In this document: piece by piece, positions 18,464-26,370 of the stretch
How positions within the stretch are numbered: the first letter of the stretch is position 1
Layout: every line of letters starts with the position of its first letter
DNA from: Methylosinus trichosporium OB3b
Lineage (GTDB): Bacteria; Pseudomonadota; Alphaproteobacteria; Rhizobiales; Beijerinckiaceae
Reading direction: 5' to 3'
Assembly: GCF_002752655.1 (NCBI RefSeq)
Contig: NZ_CP023737.1
Location: forward strand, 3,372,001-3,436,000
DNA: 64,000 nt
Program-made: the position numbers and the translations under genes
Notes under the pieces: model-generated
Seen by the model: only the letters and a program-made list of their open reading frames with translations
Databases searched by the model: none
Told to the model about the DNA's origin: nothing

Positions 18464-20286
18464 GGCGCCGTCCTCCACCAGCTCTCCAAGGTCGCCCCGA
18501 ACAAGGGCGAGTAGCGCGGCAACGTCTGCGGCCGCGCGAGTTTCGTCGAGTGAGCGATCCATTGCTTCGATGCGTGAAAGAGCGGCACGACGTAGAAACC
18601 GGAAAGCAGCACGCGATCATAGGCGCGCACTGCGGCGACGAAGTCTTCATGCCCGCGCGCGGAGACGAGCGCCGCTATGAGCGCGTCGATCGCCGGCGAG
18701 GAAGCTCCCGCGAGATTAAAGGAGCCTTCTTGCGCGGCGCTTGCGGAGCCCCAGCGCATGCGCTGCTCATTGCCGGGCGAGGCCGAGGCCACCCAATTGC
18801 CGATCATCACGTCGAACTCGAATTTCTGTCGCCGCCGCTGATATTGCACCTCGTCGACGAGCCGCACCGAGGCGGCGACGCCGATGCGCCGCAGCGAATC
18901 GGCGTAGAAGAGCGCGAGCCGCTCCTGATCTCGATTGGTGACCATGATCTCGAAGGCGAGCGGAACGCCGTCCTTGACCAGCGCATTGTCGACGAGCTTC
19001 CAGCCCGCTTGCGAAAGCAGCTCCAGCGCGCGCCGCGCCGGCTCGCGGTCGCGCCCGGTGCCGTCATGGACCGGCGGCGTCCAGCGGCCTTCGAGAATGT
19101 CCTCGCGCACGGCGCCGGGGAAGGGCGCGAGCAGAGCGCGCTCCGCCTCGCTGGCTGGACGGCCGGTGGAGCAGAGCTCCGATTCGTCGAAGAAGCTCTT
19201 GGTGCGGGTGTAGAGGCCGGAATAGAGATTGGCGTCGACCCATTCGAAATCGAACATCAGCCCGAGCGCCTCGCGCAGGCGGATATCGGCGAAAGGCGCG
19301 CGCCGCAGATTGAAGACGAAGCCCTCGAGCCCCTTGGGCCCCGGGCTCTTCAGGGTTTCGAGCGCGATGCGGCCGTCGCGCGCGGCCGGGACGTCATAGC
19401 CACTGGCCCAGCGCGCGGTGCTGGTCTCCTCGCGATAATCGACGAGCCCGGCCTTGAAGGCCTCGAACAGCGCATTTCCGTCGCGGAAATAATCGATGTC
19501 GATCTCGTCGAAATTATACATGCCCCGCTGCAGCGGCAGATCCTTGCCCCAATAATTCGGATCGCGCCTCAGCACGAGCCGCGCGCCGGGCTCGACCTCG
19601 GCGATCACATAGGGGCCGGAGCCGATGGGCGGCTTCAAGGAGGCGTCGGTGAAATGCTCGACGTCGGTCGCATGCGCGGGCAGCACCGGCATCAGGCCGA
19701 GGATCAGCGGCAATTCGCGATCCTTGGCGCCGGTCAGATCGAAGGTCACCGTCTGCGCGTCGGGCGCCTCGGCGCGCTTGACGAGGCCATAGGCGATGCG
19801 CTGCTGCGGCCGGCCCTTGGTCTTCAGAAGATCGAAGGAGAACAGCACATCGGCCGAGGTGAGCGGCGCGCCGTCGGAGAAATGGGCGCGCGGATCGAGG
19901 CGGAAGGTCACATGCTCGCGGGAGTCGTCGGTCTCCACCGAACGCGCGACGAGGCCGTAGAGCGTGAAGGGCTCGTCATTGGAGCGCGCCAGCAGGCTCT
20001 GGAACACATTGCCGTTGATCCCCTGCGCGGTCGAGCCGGATTTCAGATTGAAGGGATTGAGGCTGTCGAAGGCGCCGGAAAGACCGATGCGGACCTTGCC
20101 GCCCGGGATGGCGTTCGGATCGGCGTAAGGAAGATGCGCGAAATCCGGCGGCAGCGCAGGCTCGCCATGCATGGCGATTCCATGCGTCGCGGCGCGCGCC
20201 GCCGGCGCCAGGGCCGGCAAGGCGAGAAGGAGGGCGAGGAGAAGCCGCGTGCTCGAGATGGCGTCGCGAATCGCTCTCATCGTCAT
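18460..20286 (-). CDS. ABC transporter family 5 substrate-binding protein (YejA-like)
   Basis: A 608-residue periplasmic binding protein of the oligopeptide/microcin C type. It has a signal peptide, then HGEPALPPDFAHLPYADPNAIPGGKVRIG, FDSLNPFNLK, and the family 5 block AHFSDGAPLTSADVLFSFDLLKTKG. GYDVPAARDGRIALE and LRRAPFADIRLREALGLMFDFEW are YejA-like. No permease or ATPase gene is adjacent. The start at 20286 is preceded by AGAAAGG. The downstream gene overlaps it by 4 bases. Confidence 0.9.
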   Translation of the reverse strand: MTMRAIRDAISSTRLLLALLLALPALAPAARAATHGIAMHGEPALPPDFAHLPYADPNAIPGGKVRIGLSGAFDSLNPFNLKSGSTAQGINGNVFQSLLARSNDEPFTLYGLVARSVETDDSREHVTFRLDPRAHFSDGAPLTSADVLFSFDLLKTKGRPQQRIAYGLVKRAEAPDAQTVTFDLTGAKDRELPLILGLMPVLPAHATDVEHFTDASLKPPIGSGPYVIAEVEPGARLVLRRDPNYWGKDLPLQRGMYNFDEIDIDYFRDGNALFEAFKAGLVDYREETSTARWASGYDVPAARDGRIALETLKSPGPKGLEGFVFNLRRAPFADIRLREALGLMFDFEWVDANLYSGLYTRTKSFFDESELCSTGRPASEAERALLAPFPGAVREDILEGRWTPPVHDGTGRDREPARRALELLSQAGWKLVDNALVKDGVPLAFEIMVTNRDQERLALFYADSLRRIGVAASVRLVDEVQYQRRRQKFEFDVMIGNWVASASPGNEQRMRWGSASAAQEGSFNLAGASSPAIDALIAALVSARGHEDFVAAVRAYDRVLLSGFYVVPLFHASKQWIAHSTKLARPQTLPRYSPLFGATLESWWRTAP

Positions 20287-20569
20287 GTATCGACCTTTCT
20301 CGAGGTGAGCCGGAGCGGTTCCGGCGGGCGACGATTCGCAAATCTTATTGGAAAAAGCAGGGCCGAACGTGGCGATATCGCGGCGCGCCGCGCAAAGGCC
20401 GCAAAGCTCGAGCAATTCGCTGCGACGACTGGCGTTCGCCGCGTCGATTTTGTATGAGGCGTTCCGTCACTCTCTCGCCCGCCATGAGGGGCGACGACCG
20501 ATGAAAGGGACGTGACGAACCCTTCTTCGAGCGAACGAGCCCACGAGCACCCACTCGAAAGGACGACTT

Positions 20570-21304
20570 ATGTCAATTCTATTTCCGCGGCTCCTCGCCG
20601 CGGCTCTCACGGGGGCCCTCCTCGTCTCGGCGGGCGCGCAGGCGCAGCAGAAGCCAGCGCCGCGCAAGCCTGCGCCTGCCCCCGCTGCGCCGGCGCCAGC
20701 GCCTGCGTCGCCCGCGGCTCCCGCACAGCAGGCGCAGCCGCAGGCTCCTCAGGGGCCGATCAAGGCGGACCTCGTCGCTGTGCAGCCCGATTGGACCAAG
20801 GTCTGCGGCGGCGATCCGCAGTCGAAGAAGGAAGTCTGCTATACGACGCGCGACTTCGGCGCGCAGGCCGACCAGCCGCTGCTGGCGCTCGCCGTCTACG
20901 ACCCCAAGGGCGAGGACACCAAGGTCGTGCGCCTGCTGCTGCCTCCGGGACTGATGCTGCGGCCGGGCTTCCGCTTCGCGGTGGACAAGGGCGCGCTCGA
21001 GGCCGGCGAGTTCGAGATCTGCTTCCCCAACGGCTGCTTTGCTCTCGCCAAGGTCAAGGCGTCGCTCGTCGACAGCATGAAGAAGGCCGAGAAGCTGACG
21101 ATCATCGTCAAGAATCAGTATAATAACGAGGTCACTTTCCTGCTGCCGCTGGCCGGCTTCGGCAAGGCCTTCGATGGCCCGCCGATCGACCCCAAGGTGC
21201 TCGAGGAGCAGCAGAAGAAGCTGCAGGACGAGCTGCAGAAGAAGGCCGAGGAAGAGCGTAAGAAGCTCGAGGCGCAAAAGCCCGCGGCGCCCGCCGGCAA
21301 GTAA
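20570..21304 (+). CDS. invasion-associated locus B (IalB) family protein
   Basis: A 244-residue exported protein. A signal peptide (to AGAQAQ) is followed by a Pro/Ala-rich tether of about 40 residues, then the IalB domain with conserved Cys pairs (WTKVCGGDPQSKKEVCYTTRDF and FEICFPNGCFALAKV). It ends in a charged helix rich in E, K and Q (EEQQKKLQDELQKKAEEERKK). IalB relatives are periplasmic or surface proteins of unclear activity, widespread in Rhizobiales. The ATG has AAAGGA 7 bases upstream. The long tether suggests anchoring through the peptidoglycan layer. Confidence 0.88.
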   Translation: MSILFPRLLAAALTGALLVSAGAQAQQKPAPRKPAPAPAAPAPAPASPAAPAQQAQPQAPQGPIKADLVAVQPDWTKVCGGDPQSKKEVCYTTRDFGAQADQPLLALAVYDPKGEDTKVVRLLLPPGLMLRPGFRFAVDKGALEAGEFEICFPNGCFALAKVKASLVDSMKKAEKLTIIVKNQYNNEVTFLLPLAGFGKAFDGPPIDPKVLEEQQKKLQDELQKKAEEERKKLEAQKPAAPAGK

Positions 21305-21346
21305 GCGAGAACACCGCATCCCGCATGCGCGGGTCTCGAGGCGAGC

Positions 21347-21523
21347 GCCCTTCTCCCGCAGGGCGGGAGAAGGTGGCCCCGCGAAGCGGGGTCGGATGAG
21401 GGTCCTCGACGATAAATCGTTTCGAACTCGAGGCGTAGCGCTGCACGACTCGGAAAACTGCATGGACCCTCATCCGACCCTCGCTAAAGCGAGGGCCACC
21501 TTCTCCCACGAGTGGGAGAAGGG
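21347..21523. repeat. large inverted repeat with GGAGAAGGTGGCC arms
   Basis: The left half contains a small hairpin (TTCTCCCGC...GCGGGAGAA), then GGTGGCC, a GCGAAGC hairpin and TCGGATGAGGGTCC. The right half (21474-21523) is its inverse: GGACCCTCATCCGA, a CTAAAG hairpin, GGCCACCTTCTCCCAC. About 60 bases separate the halves. This form, a palindrome made of two units each with its own hairpins, looks like a pair of REP-type elements or a tiny non-autonomous mobile element. Confidence 0.75.
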
Positions 21524-21585
21524 ACGCGCGTCGAGAGTCGGCTAATGAAGCAGTCGTTTCGCCGTGTCGCCTAAGGCCGGCCAGC

Positions 21586-21918
21586 TCAGTGCCGCTTGGC
21601 GGACTTCACCCGATAATACCCGTCCTCGGCGCGCTCGAAGGTCTCATCGACCTGCGGATGGCGCACCGGATCGCCCGATTCGTCGGGAACGAGGTTCTGC
21701 TCGGAGACATAGGCGACATATTCCGTCTCCGAATTCTCCGCGAACAGATGATAGAATGGCTGGTCCTTGCGCGGCCGCACTTCCTCGGGAATGGAGAGCC
21801 ACCATTCCTCGGTGTTGGCGAATTCGGGGTCGACATCGTAAATCACGCCGCGAAACGGGTAGCGGCGATGCTTGACGACCTGCCCGATCGCGAATTTGGC
21901 GACACATTCTCTCGGCAT
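21586..21918 (-). CDS. hspQ: heat shock protein HspQ (YccV-like)
   Basis: A 110-residue small protein of the HspQ/YccV family. It shows AKFAIGQVVKHRRYPFRGVIYDVDPEFANTEEWW and DQPFYHLFAENSETEYVAYVSEQNLVPDESG, both near-diagnostic. In enterobacteria HspQ promotes degradation of mutant DnaA and is an adaptor for Lon; whether the same holds here is inference. The start at 21918 gives MPRECVAKFAIGQ, close to other alphaproteobacterial members. An upstream GTG at 21942 is possible. No strong Shine-Dalgarno is seen. Confidence 0.9.
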   Translation of the reverse strand: MPRECVAKFAIGQVVKHRRYPFRGVIYDVDPEFANTEEWWLSIPEEVRPRKDQPFYHLFAENSETEYVAYVSEQNLVPDESGDPVRHPQVDETFERAEDGYYRVKSAKRH

Positions 21919-22054
21919 GACAAACGACGCCACTCTGTACACTGTCCGGATGATGTTCGTAGCGCAGGCGTGCGCCTCCCGTCAATGTCGCGGATGTGAC
22001 AGTCGGCGGCGGCGCGCTTTCGCGAGGGAGCGCGCCGGCCGATCGGCGGCGCCC

Positions 22055-23098
22055 TCAGAAGCCGTAGACCGCCGCATAATCCGGGTCGTTGGCGGCGACC
22101 TGCCGGGCGAGGTCGACGACCACCTTGCATTGCTTCCAGGTGGCGTCGTCCTGCATGCGGCCGTCGATCATCACCGCGCCGGCGCCGTCCGGCATCGCCT
22201 CCAGCACGCGGCGGGCGAAGGCGACCTCCGCCGGATCGGGCGAGAACACTTTCTTGGCGATGGCGATCTGCGTCGGGTGCAGCGACCAGGCGCCGGCGCA
22301 GCCGAGCAGGAAGGCGTTGCGGAACTGCGATTCACAGGCGGCCGGATCGGAGAAATCGCCGAACGGGCCGTAAAACGCCTTGATGCCCGCGGAGGCGCAG
22401 GCGTCCACCATCTTGGCGATGGTGTAATGCCACAAATCCTGCTGGAAGGTCGCGCGCGCCGCCTCGCCGGGGACGGCGTCGGCGATGACGCGATAATCGG
22501 GATGGCCGCCGCCGACGCGCGTCGTCTTCATCGCGCGCGAGGCGGCGAGATCGGCCGGGCCGAGGCTGACGCCATGCATGCGCGGGCTCGCCGCGGCGAT
22601 GGCGTCGACATTCTTGACGCCCTCGGCGGTCTCGAGGATCGCATGGATCAGGATCGGCTTGGTCACGCCGTTGCGCGCTTCGAGCTGGGCGAGCAGCTGG
22701 TCGAGATAATGAATATCCCACGGCCCTTCGACCTTGGGCAGCATCACCACATCGAGCTTATTGCCGACCGCGGCGACGATCTCCATCAGATCGTCGAGGA
22801 TCCAGGGCGAGTTCAGCGCGTTGATGCGGGTCCACAGGCCCGTGGAGCCGAAGTCGGTCGCCTTCGCCATCTCGATGAAGCCCTTGCGGGCGGCCTCCTT
22901 GGCGTCGGAGGGGATGGCGTCCTCGAGATTGCCGAGCACGACGTCCACCTGCTTGGCGAGCTCGGGAACCTTGGCGCGCAGCTTCTCGAGATGCGGCGGC
23001 ACGAAATGGATCATGCGCTCGACCTTCACCGGCGGCTCCCGCATGGGCGCCGGCGCTCCGATGGCGAGCGGACGATAGAATTGGTTGGGGAGCTTCAT
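22055..23098 (-). CDS. HpcH/HpaI/CitE-family CoA ester lyase (malyl-CoA lyase-like)
   Basis: A 347-residue aldolase-type lyase. Mg-binding acidic motifs are [21 protein letters not shown] and [20 protein letters not shown]; the substrate block is [43 protein letters not shown] and [18 protein letters not shown] complete the family pattern. It belongs to the longer (about 345-residue) branch, not the roughly 320-residue serine-cycle MclA. It could cleave malyl-CoA or beta-methylmalyl-CoA, or act as a malyl-CoA thioesterase. With mcd elsewhere in the window, an ethylmalonyl-CoA-pathway role is plausible. It stands alone. Confidence 0.88.
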   Translation of the reverse strand: MKLPNQFYRPLAIGAPAPMREPPVKVERMIHFVPPHLEKLRAKVPELAKQVDVVLGNLEDAIPSDAKEAARKGFIEMAKATDFGSTGLWTRINALNSPWILDDLMEIVAAVGNKLDVVMLPKVEGPWDIHYLDQLLAQLEARNGVTKPILIHAILETAEGVKNVDAIAAASPRMHGVSLGPADLAASRAMKTTRVGGGHPDYRVIADAVPGEAARATFQQDLWHYTIAKMVDACASAGIKAFYGPFGDFSDPAACESQFRNAFLLGCAGAWSLHPTQIAIAKKVFSPDPAEVAFARRVLEAMPDGAGAVMIDGRMQDDATWKQCKVVVDLARQVAANDPDYAAVYGF

Positions 23099-23367
23099 GA
23101 CGGTCTCTTTCGCTCGGGGGCTCGACCGCGAGCGATAGCCGCTCTTTACAGGAAAGGGAATAGGGCGCCGGCCGCGCGGGGCGGCCGGCGCTCATGCCTC
23201 GGCGTCGCCCGGCGCAGCGAGCCGCGGGTGGATAAAAACGCCGCGGTCGCGTGCGTCTGAGCGATGTGGCGCAGCGGTAAATTTTTCCTGAACGACTTAA
23301 CGGTTCCTCCGGCTTTGGCCCCTATTTCCGCTTCGCGCGCCGATCCATGGCGGCGAAGGGGGTCGAC

Positions 23368-23571
23368 ATGCCGGTCGATCAAGAGCTCGAGCGCCTCCTC
23401 GCGCGGAGCCTCGAGCAGACGGACGCTCTGCTCGAGCGGAACGAAGTTACGTGGGAGACGGCGTCGCGGGGAGTCGAGGCCATCGCGCTCGACCTCGAGC
23501 GGCGCTATCCGGAACGGACGGACTGGATTCGCGCGCAGGTCGCCGATTGGCGGCGACGGCGCGCTCATTGA
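23368..23571 (+). CDS. small helical hypothetical protein
   Basis: A 67-residue acidic/basic helical protein, MPVDQELERLLARSLEQTDALLERNEVTW... ending WRRRRAH. The ATG at 23368 is preferred to 23347 because GAAGGGGG lies 5 bases upstream. No family is recognised. Regular charged heptads and no hydrophobic span suggest a soluble helical protein. Confidence 0.5.
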   Translation: MPVDQELERLLARSLEQTDALLERNEVTWETASRGVEAIALDLERRYPERTDWIRAQVADWRRRRAH

Positions 23572-23659
23572 GAGAATATCGCGTCGAGCGAGAAAGTTTT
23601 CGATTGCCGGCCGGCTTCACCCCTGCTTTCTGACTCTGGCAGCGCCGGGAGGGGTGGGC

Positions 23660-23869
23660 ATGATTCGCAACAAGCCGCCGAAAGAATCGCCGCTCACTCA
23701 GGCCGCCGGCGCCGAGTTCGATCGCTTGGCCGCTCTGATCGGCATGCTCGATTATCTGATCGTGGAATCACGGGAGATCGAGCCGTTGGCCGAATATTTC
23801 CTCAAAATGGCCCGCTTGTCCTTGCTCGAGGCCGAGCAGACCCGCGCCGACGTCGACGGTCGCAACTAG
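23660..23869 (+). CDS. small helical hypothetical protein
   Basis: A 69-residue protein, MIRNKPPKESPLTQAAGAEFDRLAALIGMLDYLI... with an amphipathic C-terminal helix (EYFLKMARLSLLEAEQTRADV). GGGAGGGGTGGGC precedes the ATG. No family is recognised. It is one of a run of small genes between 23.3 and 25.3 kb. Confidence 0.55.
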   Translation: MIRNKPPKESPLTQAAGAEFDRLAALIGMLDYLIVESREIEPLAEYFLKMARLSLLEAEQTRADVDGRN

Positions 23870-23936
23870 AACGCTTTCCATCGAAGGGAATCGTTCGATC
23901 GATTTGAGTTCGCTCAAAAGAATTCTAGAGCGCTGC
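23870..23936. repeat. GCTTTCCGATCGAA repeat, copy 3
   Basis: ACGCTTTCCATCGAAGGGAA, TCGTTCGATCGATT and TTCGCTCAAAAGAATTCTAG match copy 1 in order. It starts directly at the stop codon of the preceding small gene. Confidence 0.7.
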
Positions 23937-24013
23937 GTCATCGACATTCCATTCGAGCGCAAAGGGCTTCAATTTTCTCGGGGCTTCAATTCTCTCACCA
24001 AAACCCGCGGCCG

Positions 24014-24038
24014 AAAAAAAGCCCGGCTGTCGCCGGGC
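24014..24038 (-). terminator. rho-independent terminator on the minus strand
   Basis: GCCCGGC-TGTC-GCCGGGC (24021-24038) forms a 7-bp GC hairpin, and on the minus strand it is followed by seven T residues (24020-24014). No ordinary gene ends close by on that strand; the nearest is the small membrane protein ending at 24305. The terminator may belong to that transcript or to an unannotated small RNA. Confidence 0.75.
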
Positions 24039-24151
24039 TGGGAGGGGATGAGGCGACCCCCTGGGAGATGAGCCGCCCTATTATTATTCTCAGCTCCAAA
24101 TGCAATATTGGGAATGCGTCTCTTTGACGCGAGCGGGTTGGGAGGATGGCG

Positions 24152-24244
24152 ATGGAGGAGTTCGAAGGCGGGTTCCTGGTCAATCTGCTGATCGGTTTCG
24201 GCCTCGCTCTCGCGGTCGGATTGGTGTTCGTTTGGCTGCGCTGA
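24152..24244 (+). CDS. 30-residue single-span membrane protein
   Basis: MEEFEGGF followed by a hydrophobic span (LVNLLIGFGLALAVGLVFVW) and a terminal Arg. GGGAGG lies 6 bases before the ATG at 24152; an ATG at 24146 is too close to it. Acidic N-terminus and basic C-terminus suggest the C-terminus faces the cytoplasm. No family is recognised. The size is like that of small subunits of respiratory complexes, but there is no evidence of a partner. Confidence 0.55.
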   Translation: MEEFEGGFLVNLLIGFGLALAVGLVFVWLR

Positions 24245-24304
24245 GCGCGCAGCCATAGGGCTCGCTCGTTCGCGCGCGGCGGCTCCTCCCGCGCGCGGCG
24301 CGCG

Positions 24305-24442
24305 TCAGCTCTTCGATTTCAGCGCGCGAAGCCCCGCATTGACCGCGAGCGTCGCGACGATGGCGACCGCGACGGTCGCGATGACGACGGCCTCGCCGAG
24401 CAGCACGAAGACAACGGGATCGTCGGTTCCATAAGTGGACAT
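24305..24442 (-). CDS. 45-residue single-span membrane protein
   Basis: MSTYGTDDPVVFVLLGEAVV then a hydrophobic Ala/Val span and a basic tail ending LRALKSKS. GGAG lies 7 bases before the ATG. No family is recognised. A perfect FNR/FixK-type box lies about 138 bases upstream in a suitable orientation, and a clear terminator lies about 270 bases downstream. Confidence 0.55.
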   Translation of the reverse strand: MSTYGTDDPVVFVLLGEAVVIATVAVAIVATLAVNAGLRALKSKS

Positions 24443-25131
24443 GGCGTCTCTCCGATCGCCCGTGCGCATCTCATCGGCGCCGGGCTTGCCGAGAAACGTA
24501 GAGCGCGCGCGCTCGCCGTGGCGAGCCGACGCGCCGTCGCAGCGTCAAACTAACGCAGCAGTCTTTCGTTTTATTGATCTAAATCAAGAGCAATGCTGTG
24601 AGCATTCGGCGGAAGACTACGTGATAACAATGAATTTCAGTATTTGGCACAAAATGCGGAGATGTCGTCCGAGCCGCGCGTCGCTGTCGGCAATCCGCGA
24701 GATCACTGACGACTCGACCCGATGCGGAGGATCCGCAGGCTCGATATGACGCATCGTCCCCGACATGACGCATTGTCGCGATGGTCGGATGCGCGAAGAA
24801 TGCGTCTCGGGATCGTCGCCGTCTCGATTGCCCGCTCGCACGGCTCCTTGACAAGCATGGGCGCCTGCAATTATGCCCACCTCGCGCCGCTACAGTGGGA
24901 CGCGGCGCCGATCGGCTCGCCCGACTTTTGGCTTCGAGCGACGGACCGACGCGTGAGCGAGGTCCATCGTCGCGAGCCGGCGCGCCTCAGCCGTTCGGGT
25001 CGCTCGCATGTCGGCGACCGGCATCCACCGAGCGATTCGCGTGTGACGGCGAGACTCCGCATGTCATCAGTGATATCGTGGAGCGGCTGGTGGCCCGACC
25101 AATCTCGGGCTTGACAGGAGGAGGAAGCGTT
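24443..25131. other. 689-base region without a convincing gene
   Basis: It is less GC-rich than its surroundings between 24550 and 24650. It holds a perfect FNR/FixK-type site (24574-24587) and two closely spaced GACGCAT-[CT]-GTC units near 24745-24775. A possible 39-codon frame starts at ATG 24632 but has no ribosome binding site. Longer open frames lack any plausible protein character. Possibly a regulatory RNA or promoter region. Confidence 0.45.
24574..24587. promoter_or_regulatory. perfect FNR/FixK-type operator
   Basis: TTGAT-CTAA-ATCAA matches the FNR/Anr/FixK consensus TTGAT-N4-ATCAA in all ten defined bases. It suggests control by oxygen or a related signal. A weak -10-like element (TTAGTT) lies at about the class II distance on the minus strand, towards the 45-residue membrane protein gene. 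The plus strand shows none, but the direction is not certain. Confidence 0.65.
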
Positions 25132-25245
25132 ATGGGAGCTATTCTCGAGTTGACAACCTATGCGGCGACGCCGGTCGGCATGGTCGCGATCATCGCGATC
25201 GGCGCTGCGGCTTATTTCGCCGCTCGTTGGGTCCTCAGCGACTGA
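25132..25245 (+). CDS. 37-residue single-span membrane protein
   Basis: MGAILELTTYAATPVGMVAI then a hydrophobic Ala-rich span and RWVLSD. GGAGGAGGAAG precedes the ATG with good spacing, the strongest ribosome binding site in this cluster. A long in-frame upstream extension exists but looks non-coding. No family is recognised. Confidence 0.6.
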   Translation: MGAILELTTYAATPVGMVAIIAIGAAAYFAARWVLSD

Positions 25246-25319
25246 CGCGACGGTTTCAGTTCATGCATCTGCGCGGCGTATCGGCGACGGCCGATGCGCC
25301 GCGCCGGCTTTTCGGCCAT
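25212..25319 (-). CDS. possible 35-residue basic protein
   Basis: MAEKPARRIGRRRYAAQMHE... is rich in Arg and Lys, with GGGAGAG 3 bases before the ATG. It overlaps the convergent small membrane protein gene by 34 bases. There is no family match and the region is GC-rich, so chance is a real possibility. Confidence 0.22.
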   Translation of the reverse strand: MAEKPARRIGRRRYAAQMHELKPSRQSLRTQRAAK

Positions 25320-25518
25320 CGTCTCTCCCGCCCGCCGAAGCTCTGACGGCGGCGCGCCACTCGCGGACATCCTCGCCCCTTCGGTCGGCAGCCGAGGCTT
25401 TCCAATCGGAATCACAATCTATATATTCGAGGCCTCGCCCTTCGGGCTCGGCGGCGGGCCGCTAGCGCTCGGCTAAGAGCGATTTCCTGCCGGCTCAGCG
25501 CTTTCTGTGGAGTGGTCC

Positions 25519-26370
25519 ATGGCCTCGACGTCTTCGACGAAGCTCGGAGATGAAAGACCGCGAGTCGCCGGCTCTGGCGGGCTCGCCGCCCAATCGAGCG
25601 TCGACGGTCAGAGATCCGCCCTGCGACAAAAGACGGCGGACGGCCCGTCCGAAGGGGCGGATCGCAATGAGACGGTCGGCGCCTTTCCGATCGATGTGGC
25701 CATTGCGGACAAGAGCCCTCTGATCCTCGCCGGGCTCGAGTCGCTGCTCGCCGCCGACCGTCGCTTCCATCTCGTGCTGAAAGTGACGGATGGCGAGGAG
25801 TTCCTGGACGCGGCGAAGCTGCATCAGTTCCAGATCGCCATCATCGGCTGGCAATTGCCCACGCTGCACGCCCGTGAGGTTCTGCGCGCGCTCTCGCGCC
25901 AGCCTTCGGCGCCGAAGATCGTCGTCTACAGCGGCACCAATGATCCCGCCGCCCCGGCGGAGACGCTGCAGCTCGGCGGCGCCGGCTTCGTCAGCAAGCG
26001 CGCGCCGCCGGAGCGGCTGCTCGACGTGCTGGCGTCCGTGGCAGCCGGCGACATGGTGTTCCCCTTCGTCGACATTCGTAAGATGCGCTCCGATCCGCTG
26101 GAGAATCTGACGCTGCGCGAGCGCAGCCTGCTCTCGGCGCTCGGCTCCGGCCACACCAACAACCAGCTCGCCAAGGATTTCGGCGTCTCGATCAACACGA
26201 TCAAATTCCATCTGCGCAATTTGTTCGAGAAGCTCGAGGTGCGCAATCGCGCCCAGGCCATCTCGCTCTTCCTCGAGATGAAGCACGGCTCCTGGTCCGC
26301 CGCCTCGCCGACGGGACGCGCCGTGGACGCGCCGGGTCCCGGCCGTTCGAAGAAGCCGCCGCGCGACTGA
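25519..26370 (+). CDS. LuxR-type regulator with a pseudo-receiver domain
   Basis: A 283-residue regulator: a disordered N-terminal tail of about 55 residues, a receiver-like domain (58-180) and a LuxR/GerE helix-turn-helix (196-252, LTLRERSLLSALGSGHTNNQLAKDFGVSINTIKFHLRNLF). In the receiver the phosphoacceptor Asp is replaced by Gly110 (QIAIIGWQLPTLHA), though D64 of the acidic pair and K160 remain. So it probably works without Asp phosphorylation. No histidine kinase is adjacent. ATG 25519 is preferred; GTG 25507 is in frame. Its TGA abuts the convergent stop of the YdcF gene. Confidence 0.85.
   Translation: MASTSSTKLGDERPRVAGSGGLAAQSSVDGQRSALRQKTADGPSEGADRNETVGAFPIDVAIADKSPLILAGLESLLAADRRFHLVLKVTDGEEFLDAAKLHQFQIAIIGWQLPTLHAREVLRALSRQPSAPKIVVYSGTNDPAAPAETLQLGGAGFVSKRAPPERLLDVLASVAAGDMVFPFVDIRKMRSDPLENLTLRERSLLSALGSGHTNNQLAKDFGVSINTIKFHLRNLFEKLEVRNRAQAISLFLEMKHGSWSAASPTGRAVDAPGPGRSKKPPRD

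Noticed and set aside
18454..20457. A 667-codon plus-strand open frame opposite the binding protein gene
   Set aside because: Antisense shadow; the minus-strand product has a signal peptide and clear family 5 motifs.
24722..25114. Possible 130-residue protein in the 24.4-25.1 kb gap
   Set aside because: No Shine-Dalgarno, Arg-rich low-complexity composition, no family; the region looks non-coding.
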